A stretch of DNA of 64,000 nucleotides from Thermasporomyces sp040195635. Lineage in GTDB: Bacteria > Actinomycetota > Actinomycetes > Propionibacteriales > Actinopolymorphaceae. Numbering within the stretch: position 1 is the stretch's first letter; each line of letters opens with the position of its first letter. Shown piece after piece: positions 8,891 through 17,632 of the stretch. Made by a program: the position numbers and the translations under genes. The notes below the pieces were generated by a model. The model did no database searches. It was not told the DNA's origin and was given only the letters and a program-made list of their open reading frames with translations. The stretch lies in NCBI RefSeq assembly GCF_040195635.1, contig NZ_JBEFTX010000006.1:248001-312000 (forward strand), given 5' to 3'.

Positions 8891-9027
8891 CCGGATGCCC
8901 GTCGCCGCCGCATTTGGTGGCGCCCGATAATTCGATGGGTACGGCCGCGAATTGATGACATGATCCTCCCGCCCGTGCTGGCCAAGAAATGGGCCGCACA
9001 TCAGGTTGCGACGAGGGAGGCGGGCAC

Positions 9028-9582
9028 ATGTCGGGTGGCAGTCGGATCACCTTGTTGCGTTGGCAGCTCGACGTCGCGTGGTCGCTGCTCGAGTTACATC
9101 TGGGCGATCTCAACGACGAGGAATGCCTGTGGGAACCCACTGTCCACTGTTGGACCGTACGTCGTCAGGGTGGTGGTCAATGGTGCGCGGACTGGGAGGT
9201 TCCCACACCACAACCGGCACCGGCGCCCTCGATCGCCTGGCTGCTGTGGCACATCGGTTTCTGGTGGACACAAACCTATGACAGCTGTTTCGGTACGCAC
9301 GGCCGCCTCTTGCGTACGGACTTCGAATGGCCCGGAAGCGCCGACGCGGCAGTGCACTGGATCCTGGACTGCAAGGAACGCTGGAGCGCGGCGGTGGACG
9401 CACTCGACGAAGCGGAGCTGGACTCCCACGCGCGCAGTGGCTGGTTCCTCCGCGGCACAAAGCCGTTCGGCCATGTCGTGGCCTGGGTCAACACCGAGCT
9501 GATGAAGAACGCGGCGGAGCTTGGGCTCCTGCGCAAGCTGCACGCGGCCGCGTCGTACGAAGAAGAGTCCGCCGCCAGCTGA
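9028..9582 (+). CDS. DinB superfamily protein
   Basis: A 184-residue four-helix-bundle protein of the DinB/YfiT superfamily, whose members are metal-dependent thiol transferases or proteins of unknown role. ATG 9028 has GAGGGAGG eight bases upstream and is followed by RITLLRWQLDVAWSLLELHL. The segment PSIAWLLWHIGFWW supplies the family's conserved helix-2 histidine. The rest is rich in Trp and Glu. It stands alone, 137 bases after pmt, and nothing in the context suggests a substrate. Confidence 0.78.
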   Translation: MSGGSRITLLRWQLDVAWSLLELHLGDLNDEECLWEPTVHCWTVRRQGGGQWCADWEVPTPQPAPAPSIAWLLWHIGFWWTQTYDSCFGTHGRLLRTDFEWPGSADAAVHWILDCKERWSAAVDALDEAELDSHARSGWFLRGTKPFGHVVAWVNTELMKNAAELGLLRKLHAAASYEEESAAS

Positions 9583-9642
9583 CGCGTCCTTGGCAGGTCG
9601 TCCAACGGGACCTTCGACCCTGGGGTGCGGAGAATGCGGCGA

Positions 9643-9667
9643 CGAAAGTGAGAGATGACCACTTTCG
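9643..9667 (+). repeat. Short inverted repeat upstream of the dodecin gene
   Basis: CGAAAGTG (9643-9650) and CACTTTCG (9660-9667) form a perfect 8-bp stem with a 9-base loop, 159 bases before the dodecin ATG. There is no following T run, so it looks more like an operator or leader structure than a terminator of the preceding DinB gene. Confidence 0.4.
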
Positions 9668-9825
9668 CATCCGCGAGAAAAATGGTCACACCTGGGAAAG
9701 ACTCGGCACACCGGGGGGAATACCTCGTACATCAGAAAGCGACTGGAGCCAGAACGCATTCTGATACCCAGAAGCTGTCGTCATCGCCGGAGCGGTCGTC
9801 GAGTGGGAAAACGGGAGGCTCACTC

Positions 9826-10029
9826 ATGGGTGACGTCGCGCGGATCACCGAGATCTCGGCCCGGTCCGCACAGAGCTTCGACGACGCGATTCGGGTAGGG
9901 ATCTCGCGGGCGACGCTGACCCTCCGCAACGTGACCGGCGCCTGGGTAAAGGAACAACAGGTGAAGGTCCAAGACGGGCAGATCACCGAATACCAGGTCA
10001 ATCTGCTCGTCACGTTCGTCCTGGACTGA
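9826..10029 (+). CDS. Dodecin family flavin-binding protein
   Basis: A 67-residue dodecin, a hollow dodecameric sphere that stores or buffers flavins (FMN or riboflavin) in the cytosol. ATG 9826 has GGGAGG eight bases upstream. The protein reads MGDVARITEISARSAQSF with the typical SFDDAI helix. It then has the LRNVTGAWVKEQQ strand, whose Trp stacks on the flavin, and a C-terminal strand ending in ITEYQVNLLVTFVLD. Length is exactly that of the family. A longer open frame upstream lacks any dodecin similarity. Confidence 0.92.
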   Translation: MGDVARITEISARSAQSFDDAIRVGISRATLTLRNVTGAWVKEQQVKVQDGQITEYQVNLLVTFVLD

Positions 10030-10126
10030 CAGCCGTCCGCAGGCCGGACCAGTTCCGCATCCGCGCGGGCGACCGTCATCGTGGGGCAGGATGCCTCGCG
10101 ACGATTCGTGCGGAAGAAGGCCTGAC

Positions 10127-10747
10127 ATGCACGCGTCTGTCGGTGATCGCATCGTGGTTCGGACCGAGAGCCTCGGCCTGCCGCCACGGGAGGGAACTGT
10201 CCAGGAGGTCCTCGGCGGACCGGACGCCGAGCACTACCGCGTGGCCTGGGATGACGGACACGAGTCCGTGCTGTCTCCGGGTCCGGACACCCGCGTGCTA
10301 CCCGCCAGGGGTGGGGTCCCACGGCAGCAGGCGGCACCCGCGGCGCGCATCCGGCCCGCCGGCCCGCATGACCCGGTCGAACGCATCATGAGCAGCCCGG
10401 TCGCCACGATCGGCGGCCACGACTCGCTGCGGGTCGCCGCCGAGACCCTGACCGCCGCCAACATCGGGGCGCTGATCGTGACAAGCGACGAGGACGACAG
10501 ACCGCTCGGCCTCATTTCCGAACGCGACGTCGTACGCGCTCTCGCCGCCGGTGGCGACCCCGACGAGGTCTGGGCGGCGGACGTGGTGGGCCTCGACACG
10601 GTGTGGGCGAACCCCACCGACTCCACGTTCGATGTGGCGAGGCTGATGCGCGACGCCGAGGTCCGGCACATGCCGATCCGATCCGGCGAGAACTGCGTCG
10701 GGATGGTCTCGATCCGCGACGTCCTCAGGATCCTGATCGGCTCGTAA
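10127..10747 (+). CDS. DUF1918 and CBS-pair domain protein
   Basis: A 206-residue cytosolic protein with an N-terminal DUF1918 beta-barrel (VGDRIVVRTESLGLPPREG and HYRVAWDDGHESVLSPGPD). A linker is followed by two CBS motifs (about residues 85-205: IMSSPVATIGGHDSL and PLGLISERDVVRAL; then AEVRHMPI and GMVSIRDVLRIL). CBS pairs bind adenine nucleotides and often sense energy state, so a regulatory role is likely but its target is unknown. ATG 10127 follows GGAAGAAGG. The next 300 bases (10748-11047), between this gene and convergent guaB1, hold nothing I recognise. Confidence 0.87.
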   Translation: MHASVGDRIVVRTESLGLPPREGTVQEVLGGPDAEHYRVAWDDGHESVLSPGPDTRVLPARGGVPRQQAAPAARIRPAGPHDPVERIMSSPVATIGGHDSLRVAAETLTAANIGALIVTSDEDDRPLGLISERDVVRALAAGGDPDEVWAADVVGLDTVWANPTDSTFDVARLMRDAEVRHMPIRSGENCVGMVSIRDVLRILIGS

Positions 10748-11047
10748 CCCGTCGACCGCCAAAGGCAATTACCGAGGTGCATGCGGCAAAGAAGGAGGGG
10801 AGCCCTTCGGCGCCCGCGGTTCGAGTCACCTTGCGCCCCCCGTTTCCCCGAACCGCTTCCACCAAAGGGCTTCCCTGTCCGAATACCTCACCATCACCAC
10901 GGGGTGTGCCGGACGGGCCGTTGGTCCCGAGGCGGTCGGGACATTGGCCATCGCGGGAGAACGCGTCGCCGCTCGCCTCGTCGCCGCTCGGGCACACACG
11001 GGGCGCGTCGTCACTCGGCGCAGTCCCGCCGACGTCGCCAGTCGCTG

Positions 11048-12484
11048 TCACCAGCTGGAGTCGAGCGGCATCCCCTCGGTGTAGCCGGCCGCACTCTGGA
11101 CACCCACAACCGCGCGTTCGTGGAACTCCTCGAGGTTCGTCGCCCCGACGTAGGTGCATGAGCTGCGGACCCCGGCCACGATGGCGTCGAGGAGGTCCTC
11201 CACGCTCGGATGCTCCGGGTCGAGATACATCCGCGCACTGGAGATGCCCTCGCCGAACAACCCCTTGCGGGCGCGCTCGAACGGCGTGTCCTCGGCGGTA
11301 CGGAACCGCACCGCGCGGGCCGACGCCATCCCGAAGCTCTCCTTGTAGAGCCGGCCCTCGTGGTCGCGTTGCGCGTCGCCCGGCGACTCGTACGTACCGG
11401 CGAACCACGAACCGATCATCACGTTGGCGGCCCCTGCGGCGAGTGCGAGCGCCACGTCGCGTGGATGGCGTACGCCGCCGTCGGCCCAAACATGCTTGCC
11501 GAGCGCGCGGGCCCGCGTCGCGCATTCGTACACCGCGGAGAACTGCGGCCGGCCCACCGCCGTCTTCATCCGGGTGGTGCACATGGCGCCGGGGCCGACG
11601 CCGACCTTCACGATGTCGGCGCCCGCAGCCACCAGGTCGCTGACTCCTTCGGCGGTGGCGACGTTGCCCGCCACGATCGGCACGGACGGCTGGAGGGCGC
11701 GAAGGAGCCGGAGCACGTCGAGGGTGCGTTCCTGATGTCCGTGCGCGGTGTCGACGACCAGGACGTCCACGCCGGCGTCGAGGAGCGCCTTGGCCTTGGT
11801 CTCGACGTCGCCGTTGATGCCGAGCGCGGCACCGATCCGGAGCTTGCCGGCCGCATCCGTGGCGGGTTCGTACAGGCTCGCGCGAAGCGCCCGGAGGCGG
11901 GTGAGGATGCCGACGATCCGTCCGTCCGCGTCGACAACCGGCGCGAGCCGGTGCCGGCCATCGTGCAGCTGGTTGAACGCGTCCTCGGCGTCGATGCCGG
12001 CCGGCAGGGTGAGCAGTTCGGTCGACATGATGCCGCCGAGCTGGGTGAACCGGTCGACTCCTTCGCAGTCGGCCTCGGTCACGACACCGATCGCCCGGCC
12101 GTCCTCGACGACGATGACCGCGCCGTGTCCGCGCTTGGGGAGCAGGTTGATCGCCTCGCCCACCGTTCCTGTGCGGACCATCGTGATTGGCGTGTCGTAG
12201 ACCGTGTGCCGTCGCTTGGTCCAGGACACGACGTCGGCGACCACGTCGACCGGGATGTCCTGCGGGATGATGGCCAACCCGCCGCACCGGGCCACGGTCT
12301 CGGCCATCCGGCGGCCGGAAACGGCGGTCATGTTCGCGGCGATGATGGGGAGGGTCGTGCCGCTGCCGTCGGCGGTCGCCAGGTCGACGTCGAGCCGGGA
12401 CGCGACCGCCGAGCGGTTGGGTACGAGGAACACATCCGAGTACGTGAGATCCTGCTCAGGAACCCGGTCATGGAGGAAGCGCAT
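11048..12484 (-). CDS. guaB1: GuaB1 family GMP reductase (IMPDH-like, with CBS pair)
   Basis: A 478-residue member of the IMPDH/GMP reductase family. The actinobacterial GuaB1 subgroup has been shown to reduce GMP to IMP despite keeping a CBS pair. The barrel opens with LTYSDVFLVPNRS. The CBS pair occupies about residues 95-210. The catalytic loop KVGVGPGAMCTTR carries the active-site cysteine, and GGVRHPRDVALALAAGA binds phosphate. MRFLHDRVPEQDLTYSDVF at ATG 12484 follows AAGGGGG, a strong ribosome site. True IMPDH (GuaB2) would be elsewhere in the genome. Confidence 0.88.
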   Translation of the reverse strand: MRFLHDRVPEQDLTYSDVFLVPNRSAVASRLDVDLATADGSGTTLPIIAANMTAVSGRRMAETVARCGGLAIIPQDIPVDVVADVVSWTKRRHTVYDTPITMVRTGTVGEAINLLPKRGHGAVIVVEDGRAIGVVTEADCEGVDRFTQLGGIMSTELLTLPAGIDAEDAFNQLHDGRHRLAPVVDADGRIVGILTRLRALRASLYEPATDAAGKLRIGAALGINGDVETKAKALLDAGVDVLVVDTAHGHQERTLDVLRLLRALQPSVPIVAGNVATAEGVSDLVAAGADIVKVGVGPGAMCTTRMKTAVGRPQFSAVYECATRARALGKHVWADGGVRHPRDVALALAAGAANVMIGSWFAGTYESPGDAQRDHEGRLYKESFGMASARAVRFRTAEDTPFERARKGLFGEGISSARMYLDPEHPSVEDLLDAIVAGVRSSCTYVGATNLEEFHERAVVGVQSAAGYTEGMPLDSSW

Positions 12485-12723
12485 GTCCACCCCCTTGCGT
12501 CGTCGGCGGCTGGGGTGGCCCCCAGGTGATCGAGTGTGACCGTCGCCCTCAGCACGGTCCTCGACCACTTGCAGGCTACGACTGCTCCGCAACCCGCCGC
12601 GTGGGTGTCCCGTCCACCATGCTGCCAGTCCTACGCCGGTCCCGCGACCAGGAATGTCCCGGCTGCCCGGTTGGTTGGGTCATCGGCGAGAACCGACCGA
12701 AGGTCCCGATTCGAGGAGGCCCC

Positions 12724-12927
12724 ATGCCGTACGTCAATGTCCGGATCACCCGCGACGGCGCCACCGCCGAGCAGAAGGCCGAGTTGATCAAGGGTGTGAC
12801 CGACCTGCTGGTGCGGGTCCTCGACAAGGATCCGGCGCGGACGTTCGTCGTGATCGACGAGGTGGACACGGACAACTGGGGCGTCGGCGGGATCTCCGTC
12901 AGCGAGTTCCGCCGGAACAGCACCTGA
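12724..12927 (+). CDS. 4-oxalocrotonate tautomerase family protein
   Basis: A 67-residue tautomerase-superfamily protein. Members use the N-terminal proline, exposed after Met removal, as a general base in keto-enol isomerisation. The sequence starts MPYVNVRITRDGATAEQK. It continues with the helix ELIKGVTDLLVRVL, then RTFVVIDEVDTDNWGVGG, where the Gly-rich end is typical of 4-OT. ATG 12724 is preceded by GAGGAGG. It is divergent from guaB1. The substrate is unknown. Confidence 0.88.
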   Translation: MPYVNVRITRDGATAEQKAELIKGVTDLLVRVLDKDPARTFVVIDEVDTDNWGVGGISVSEFRRNST

Positions 12928-13023
12928 CGGTACGCACGACGCGATCCACCACCCGGTTCGACCACGGCAGTGGCGCCGCTGCGACAGGTGCCGCTGCGAT
13001 CAGGACCTCGGCGACGCCGGACG

Positions 13024-13455
13024 TCAGGCGCCCTTCGCCGTGTCGACGGCTTCGGCCACGTCGGCGGCGTCTTCGGCGTCTTCGGCCGTGAGCTGGAACA
13101 CCCGGGACTTGGAGATCCCCAGGATGCGAGCGGCGTCGCGTCCCGGCATACCGACGTCACGCAGGAGCCTGGCGGCCCGACGCAGCGACAGCATGCGCGC
13201 GTGATGCGCTTCCTGCTCCTCGCGGGCGTGCGTGTCCGCGGCGTCCAGGGCGTCGGCCACGTCATCCGGGAGTAACCAGTCGACCCGCATGTCGACCGCT
13301 GAAGCATCCCCCCCGGATGCTTCAGCGATCAGGCGGGCGGCGACGGAGGTCACCTCGTCCCATGACTTCGCGGCCGCCGCTCCCACACCGTCGACACGGA
13401 TCACCCAGGCGCTGGCCTCCGTCATGTACTCGGCCGACACGTCGAACGTGGCCAC
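13024..13455 (-). CDS. HicB-like domain protein with C-terminal helix-turn-helix
   Basis: A 143-residue protein of a small actinobacterial family. The N-terminal half (FDVSAEYMTEASAWVIRVDG and SWDEVTSVAARLIAEA) resembles the partial RNase-H fold of HicB antitoxins. The C-terminal half has RRAARLLRDVGMPGRDAARI followed by LGISKSRVFQL, a helix-turn-helix of the sigma-70 region 4 type. GTG 13455 follows AAGGGGGG. No adjacent HicA or other toxin is visible, so a solitary regulator is as likely as an antitoxin. Confidence 0.68.
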   Translation of the reverse strand: MATFDVSAEYMTEASAWVIRVDGVGAAAAKSWDEVTSVAARLIAEASGGDASAVDMRVDWLLPDDVADALDAADTHAREEQEAHHARMLSLRRAARLLRDVGMPGRDAARILGISKSRVFQLTAEDAEDAADVAEAVDTAKGA

Positions 13456-13899
13456 GGCCAAACCCCCCTTTTGCTCTCCCGTACAGGGGCCCGCCCCCCG
13501 TAAGCGGGCCCCGCTGGCGACGCACGCTGGTCCCGCACCGTTCCCGCCGGCAGATCCCCCTGGATGTGAACCGGTTGCACGACCAACTGGACGAGAGGAA
13601 ATTATCTTCCTCGCCGACGTTCGTCCAGCGGCCTGGACGTCAGGCGAGCAATCCCATTGCCCTCCCGTTGACCAGAGATTTGGCCGAAACCGCAAATCCT
13701 TCGAGCGCCGCGACCGGAAGGCCCTGCAGAGGGGTCTTCAAACGGGTGACATGTCCGGTAAGAGAGAAAATCTTCCGAAGAACACGAAATGGCAACGATT
13801 GGCGATGCAGGTGCCACCTCGAAGAGACCCCGGCGGGCTGCGGTCGCCAGGACGAGCGGCAAAGTTGGCGAGCGCGCCCACTCCCACCTAGGGCTCACA

Positions 13900-13915
13900 T
13901 GTGATTTGCATCACA
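13900..13915. promoter_or_regulatory. Crp-type operator TGTGATTTGCATCACA
   Basis: The palindrome TGTGA-N6-TCACA matches the Crp/GlxR consensus perfectly. It lies 530 bases upstream of the Rpf-LysM-M23 gene and 330 bases upstream of its riboswitch. CATAGT (13940-13945) is a plausible -10 placed so that the palindrome would sit near -44, a class II activator position. In Streptomyces coelicolor, rpfA is activated by Crp and restrained by a c-di-AMP riboswitch, so this pairing has a precedent. The first 400 or so bases of the gap (13456-13899) contain nothing else I recognise. Confidence 0.65.
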
Positions 13916-14245
13916 CGGCAGGGTTCCACCGCTATCGATCATAGTAGGCGGCGGAATCGGCGAACTCGGCCGTCGGTACAAGCGACAAATCGCGCTATTT
14001 CTTGCTATGAGGGATTCGTTCAATCCCCAACCGGCCTGAGGTCAAGAAGGTCTTTCTCGCAGAACGTACGCGGCAATGCGCCTCACGTGCATCGCCATCA
14101 TCGCCACGGGATGCCGGACACGTGCGGGCCGGAATTCTGGCGTACTACGACGCGCGATCGTAGCCGATGGCGACGAGGTCACTGGATAGGAACAAAGATC
14201 CTCTGTTAGGACTATCTCACCATCGATCGTGCCTATCCGGGCGCG

Positions 14246-14422
14246 TGACGACCCGCTTCGCCGAGCTCCGCCCAGTGGTGTCGTGTCCCCATCTCGGTTG
14301 GGCGGAGACGGAGGACCCAACGTGAGTGGAACCCCATCGGTGGTGGGGTTCTGGGGTTAAGCCGCCGTCGTAGGCAGGCCGGGCATTCCTCTCGCCCGAA
14401 CCCGACAGCTAACTCCGCGGGC
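14246..14422 (+). promoter_or_regulatory. ydaO-type c-di-AMP riboswitch
   Basis: The leader contains the conserved blocks of actinobacterial ydaO-yuaA elements in the right order: GGAGACGGAGGACCCAA (about 14304-14320), a GGGGTT/AACCCC-type stem, GGGGTTAAGCCGCCG (about 14353-14367), and the 3' block CCGAACCCGACAGCTAACTC followed by CGCGGGCG. It ends 24 bases before the start of a secreted cell-wall hydrolase, the standard location of this class in actinobacteria. Ligand binding normally switches expression off. Boundaries are approximate. Confidence 0.9.
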
Positions 14423-14445
14423 GACGAGAGGGAACGGATCTTTAC

Positions 14446-15663
14446 ATGCCCTATAAGGCAAAACACCGCGGCACCACCCGGCGCCGAAAAGTGGCGAAGA
14501 AAGTCACCAGGACAGCCGCACTCACCGGCGTCGCCGCGGCCGTACCCATGGTCGGTTTCGCAGCACCTGCGCACGCCGCCACGGCCGACACCTGGAATCG
14601 CCTCGCGCAGTGCGAGAGTAGCGGCGACTGGAGCATCAACACCGGCAACGGCTATTACGGCGGCCTGCAGTTCGCCGGTCCCACCTGGCGTGAGTTCGGC
14701 GGCACGAAATATGCGTCCCGCGCAGACCTCGCGACCAGGGCCGAACAGATTGCCATCGCCGAGAAGGTTCTCGACGTCCAGGGCTGGAACGCCTGGCCCG
14801 CCTGCTCCCGCAAGCTCGGCCTCGACGAGGGCGACAAGGCAGGGACCGCGGGGAGTCCGTCCAGCACCAAGACCACCAAACAGCAGCGAGCCCGAGACAG
14901 CGCGAGCGCGCGCGCCGCCAGGTCCGCCCGCGCCGCTCGGTCGGCGCCGAAGTCGGTACCGGCGCGCAAGCCGGCAGCGGGCACCTATGTGGTCCGGCCG
15001 GGTGACACCCTCTCCGGCATCGCCCGGGCGAACCGGGTGCCGGGCGGCTGGAGTGCGCTGTGGAAGATCAACCGTGGTGTGATCGGATCGAACCCGGACC
15101 TGATCCTCCCCGACGCCCGGCTGCGTCTCGTGGGCAAGGCCAGCCCGGCGAACGATCGCGCTCCCAGCAAGAAGGGCTCGGCGCGCGACGCGGGCGCCCA
15201 ACGGTCGTCGCGGTCCTCTGACCGGTCGTCGGACCAGCAGGCCGCAAAGCCAGCAGCCAAGGATTGGGTCCTGCCACTCACGTCGTACCGCCTGACCGCG
15301 CGGTTCGGGCAGAGCGGGAGCAACTGGTCGTCATCGCACCACGGGCTCGACTTCGGCGCCAGCAGTGGTTCGCCGATCCGCGCCGTCGGAGCAGGTCGGA
15401 TCGTCAGCGCGGGATGGGACGGCGCCTACGGCAACCGGATCAAGGTCCGGCACGCCGACGGCACCGTCACCCTGTACGCGCACATGTCCCGCCTGGCACA
15501 GACCTCGGGCGAGGTCAGCGCCGGGACCGTGATCGGTTACGTCGGCGCCACCGGCAACGCGACTGGTCCGCACCTGCACCTCGAGGTCCGGCCCAACGGG
15601 GGCGGTCTGAACACCGCGATCGACCCGTACGCCTGGCTCGAGAGCAAGGGCCTGCGCCCCTGA
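14446..15663 (+). CDS. Secreted Rpf-like transglycosylase, LysM and M23 endopeptidase protein
   Basis: A 405-residue exported cell-wall hydrolase with three modules. After the signal peptide (Arg/Lys-rich start, hydrophobic core, cut near AHA about residue 44) comes an Rpf domain (about 47-125) with LAQCESSGDWSINTGNGYYG and LQF. Next is an Ala/Arg/Ser-rich linker, then a LysM domain (about 182-230, TYVVRPGDTLSGIARANRV). A second linker leads to a C-terminal M23 peptidase (about 275-400) with HHGLDFGASSG, YAHM and HLHLEV, the zinc ligands of LytM-type enzymes. It therefore carries both glycan- and peptide-cleaving domains. GAGAGGG precedes ATG 14446. A strong terminator follows. Confidence 0.93.
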   Translation: MPYKAKHRGTTRRRKVAKKVTRTAALTGVAAAVPMVGFAAPAHAATADTWNRLAQCESSGDWSINTGNGYYGGLQFAGPTWREFGGTKYASRADLATRAEQIAIAEKVLDVQGWNAWPACSRKLGLDEGDKAGTAGSPSSTKTTKQQRARDSASARAARSARAARSAPKSVPARKPAAGTYVVRPGDTLSGIARANRVPGGWSALWKINRGVIGSNPDLILPDARLRLVGKASPANDRAPSKKGSARDAGAQRSSRSSDRSSDQQAAKPAAKDWVLPLTSYRLTARFGQSGSNWSSSHHGLDFGASSGSPIRAVGAGRIVSAGWDGAYGNRIKVRHADGTVTLYAHMSRLAQTSGEVSAGTVIGYVGATGNATGPHLHLEVRPNGGGLNTAIDPYAWLESKGLRP

Positions 15664-15672
15664 GTCGAGGAG

Positions 15673-15709
15673 TTCCTCCCCCGTGGCAATTCGCCTCACG
15701 GGGGAGGAA
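15673..15709 (+). terminator. Rho-independent-type terminator hairpin
   Basis: TTCCTCCCCCGTG (15673-15685) pairs perfectly over 13 bp with CACGGGGGAGGAA (15697-15709), with an 11-base loop, ten bases after the stop codon of the Rpf-LysM-M23 gene. Confidence 0.85.
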
Positions 15710-16088
15710 TTCCGCATGAGGCCTTATGTCGGTGTCGCTCGGGTCATCAGACCACGAATTTCTGCCAGACGGCACTCGAAACTTGCCGAACTGCTGCGTA
15801 ACGTGGCGCTTGGAATGACGGAGGCGCAGGTGCCGGCGAAGACTTCACGTGAGCTTCTCCGTTGACGTCGGCGCCAGCCCGTTCGTCGTGACCGACAACA
15901 CCAGAAGTCCAACGCAGCAAGGACAATTGCGTCGCAGACGCTCGACTTCCACAAGGGCGTGGCGACCCGAGAGATCCCCTTTGTGGATGGTGCTGGCGGG
16001 AGATCTCGCTGACCACCGGACAGGAAACTCAGCCAGACCCTCACCGCCGATTTCGACTCCGCACAAAGGGGGCGAAGGGGCGAGAGCA
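15710..16088. other. Intergenic gap without a recognised gene
   Basis: These 379 bases between a terminator and the HdeD-like gene contain several open frames, but none with recognisable protein features or a good ribosome site. No repeat or RNA structure stands out. They probably hold the promoter of the HdeD-like gene. Confidence 0.5.
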
Positions 16089-16874
16089 ATGACAACGGAT
16101 CCGCATGATCCCAGAAGGGATCAAGCACCTGGGACACGGGAGACCGAAACTGCCCAGGCTCCGGGAGTACCAGCCCAGGCAAAGCCTTCGGAGGAGACGT
16201 CGGAGCGTTCGTATGGCCGGACGACCGAACGGCCGGCCGAGCGCGCCGAGCGGAGGACCGAACGGCCGGCGGGCGAGCGCGGAGAAGGCAAGGCCGGCGC
16301 TCTCGCGAAGATGCGTTCGTGGATGCCGCTCTTCGCACTCGGGTGCGTCAGTCTGATCGTGGGCATCATCGCGCTGGCATGGCCGGGCATCTCCCTCACC
16401 GCCGCGGCTGTCCTCTTCGCGATCCAGGTCCTGGTGTACGGCGTCTTCTGCTTCGCACGGGCGGCAGCCGGGGAATCGGACCGTACCGGACCGGTCGTGA
16501 TGGGATTCCTCGGGACCTTCGCGCTCATCGTCGGCGTTCTCGCGTTGCGCGATGGCGGGGCTTCGGTCGCCACCCTGGCCACGTTGTTCGGGGTGTTCTG
16601 GTTCGCCGCTGGAGCACTCGCCGTGCTGGCGACGCTCTTCGGGCCGGACCGTGGGCCTCGGTCCATGGGCCTTCCAATGCTCGCAGGGTGCCTGGCCGTC
16701 GTCGTGGGCATCATCACCCTTGCGATCGGCGGAACCTCGCTGGGCGTTCTCACGGCGATTCTGGGGATCTGGCTGCTGGTGTTCGGGGCGCTCACACTCG
16801 CCATGGCCGTCATGACGAGATCGGCCGGGCGCGGCGCGAAAGGACGGCGGCGCGAGGCTGCTGCCGCGCACTGA
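16089..16874 (+). CDS. HdeD-like (DUF308) membrane protein
   Basis: A 261-residue protein with a charged N-terminal region of about 80 residues (Thr/Glu/Arg repeats such as TERPAERAERRTERPA) followed by six predicted membrane helices arranged in repeated pairs, as in the HdeD family. The first helix is MPLFALGCVSLIVGIIALAW. HdeD of E. coli is linked to acid resistance, but actinobacterial homologues are uncharacterised. ATG 16089 follows GAAGGGGCGAGAG. It is convergent with a TetR gene, and the two share a terminator. Confidence 0.82.
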   Translation: MTTDPHDPRRDQAPGTRETETAQAPGVPAQAKPSEETSERSYGRTTERPAERAERRTERPAGERGEGKAGALAKMRSWMPLFALGCVSLIVGIIALAWPGISLTAAAVLFAIQVLVYGVFCFARAAAGESDRTGPVVMGFLGTFALIVGVLALRDGGASVATLATLFGVFWFAAGALAVLATLFGPDRGPRSMGLPMLAGCLAVVVGIITLAIGGTSLGVLTAILGIWLLVFGALTLAMAVMTRSAGRGAKGRRREAAAAH

Positions 16875-16897
16875 CCAGCGTCAGGCCTGCGGCTGGG

Positions 16898-16934
16898 CGC
16901 GCCTAAGTATGGCTTGGGCGCGCCCTTAGGCGCG
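16898..16934. terminator. Shared hairpin between convergent genes
   Basis: CGCGCCTAAG (16898-16907) and CTTAGGCGCG (16925-16934) form a 10-bp perfect stem. The right arm overlaps the TAA stop of the TetR gene. It could terminate both the HdeD-like gene and the TetR gene. Confidence 0.6.
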
Positions 16935-17498
16935 GTCCGCGCCGAGCATCTGGTGGGCAAGACGTTCGAGACCAGTACGGATCCGCCTCGCCGAAATCCG
17001 GCGTTCATGACGTTGGTAGGAGTAGACGTCGGGAGCGAGCGGGGCAAGGAGACTGTCGACGAGCGGGGCGGGATCGGGTACCTGTGCGTCCTTGAGCAGG
17101 GCCCGCACATGAACCCGCCAGAAGCCGTAGGCACCAGTCGCGAACCGCGCTTCCCCGACCTCTGCACCGAGCGCGAGATGGATGTGGCTCTCGAGCAGCT
17201 CGACCATCGCGGCATAGAACGCGGCGAGCCGCTCGGCCGGCGGCGCCCCCGGGCCGAGTGGTGGATCACCGCGGAGCAGCTGTTCCTGCAGACTGCGTTC
17301 GTGTTCGTCGAGGAGGGCGCGTGCGATCGAGGCGATGTCGGGATAGCGGCGGTAGAGGGTGCCGCGACCCACACCCGCCGCGGACGCGACATCTCCCATG
17401 GTGACGTTGCGGGCTCCCCGAGCGGCGAAGAGTTCGGCCGCCGCGTCGAGTACCCGCTGGCGGTTGCGCGCGGCGTCGGCACGCTCGGGCCGAGACAT
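16926..17498 (-). CDS. TetR family transcriptional regulator
   Basis: A 190-residue repressor. The N-terminal DNA-binding domain reads RQRVLDAAAELFAARGARNV, then VTMGDVASAAGVGRGTLYRR, the TetR helix-turn-helix. The C-terminal ligand domain is unassigned. ATG 17498 is chosen; an in-frame TTG at 17516 is an alternative. It is divergent from the GH42 gene across 217 bases, so it might control itself or that gene, although the operator I recognise upstream of GH42 is of LacI type. Confidence 0.88.
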   Translation of the reverse strand: MSRPERADAARNRQRVLDAAAELFAARGARNVTMGDVASAAGVGRGTLYRRYPDIASIARALLDEHERSLQEQLLRGDPPLGPGAPPAERLAAFYAAMVELLESHIHLALGAEVGEARFATGAYGFWRVHVRALLKDAQVPDPAPLVDSLLAPLAPDVYSYQRHERRISARRIRTGLERLAHQMLGADRA

Positions 17499-17621
17499 GG
17501 CGAGCAGCCTATCCAACCGGGCACGGTGTCCAGGTTCGCTCGGCCTGTTCCGCCCAACGCCTTGCGGCGCTGGAAGACCGCTCGTTATCTTCTCGTACAG
17601 CAGAGTAGCAATTCCGAATAG

Positions 17622-17632
17622 CGAAACTTTCG
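17622..17632. promoter_or_regulatory. LacI-family operator CGAAACTTTCG upstream of the GH42 gene
   Basis: The 11-base palindrome CGAAA-C-TTTCG matches the CGAAA-N-TTTCG boxes known upstream of glycosidase and xylanase genes in streptomycetes, which are bound by LacI-type repressors. It lies 84 bases before the GTG of the beta-galactosidase gene. A weak promoter, TTATCT (17585) and TAGCAA (17606), would place it just after the transcription start, a repressing position. No lacI gene is nearby. Confidence 0.55.

Noticed and set aside
13024..13455. A complete HicAB toxin-antitoxin pair
   Set aside because: No HicA-like or other small toxin frame lies on either side of the HicB-like gene.
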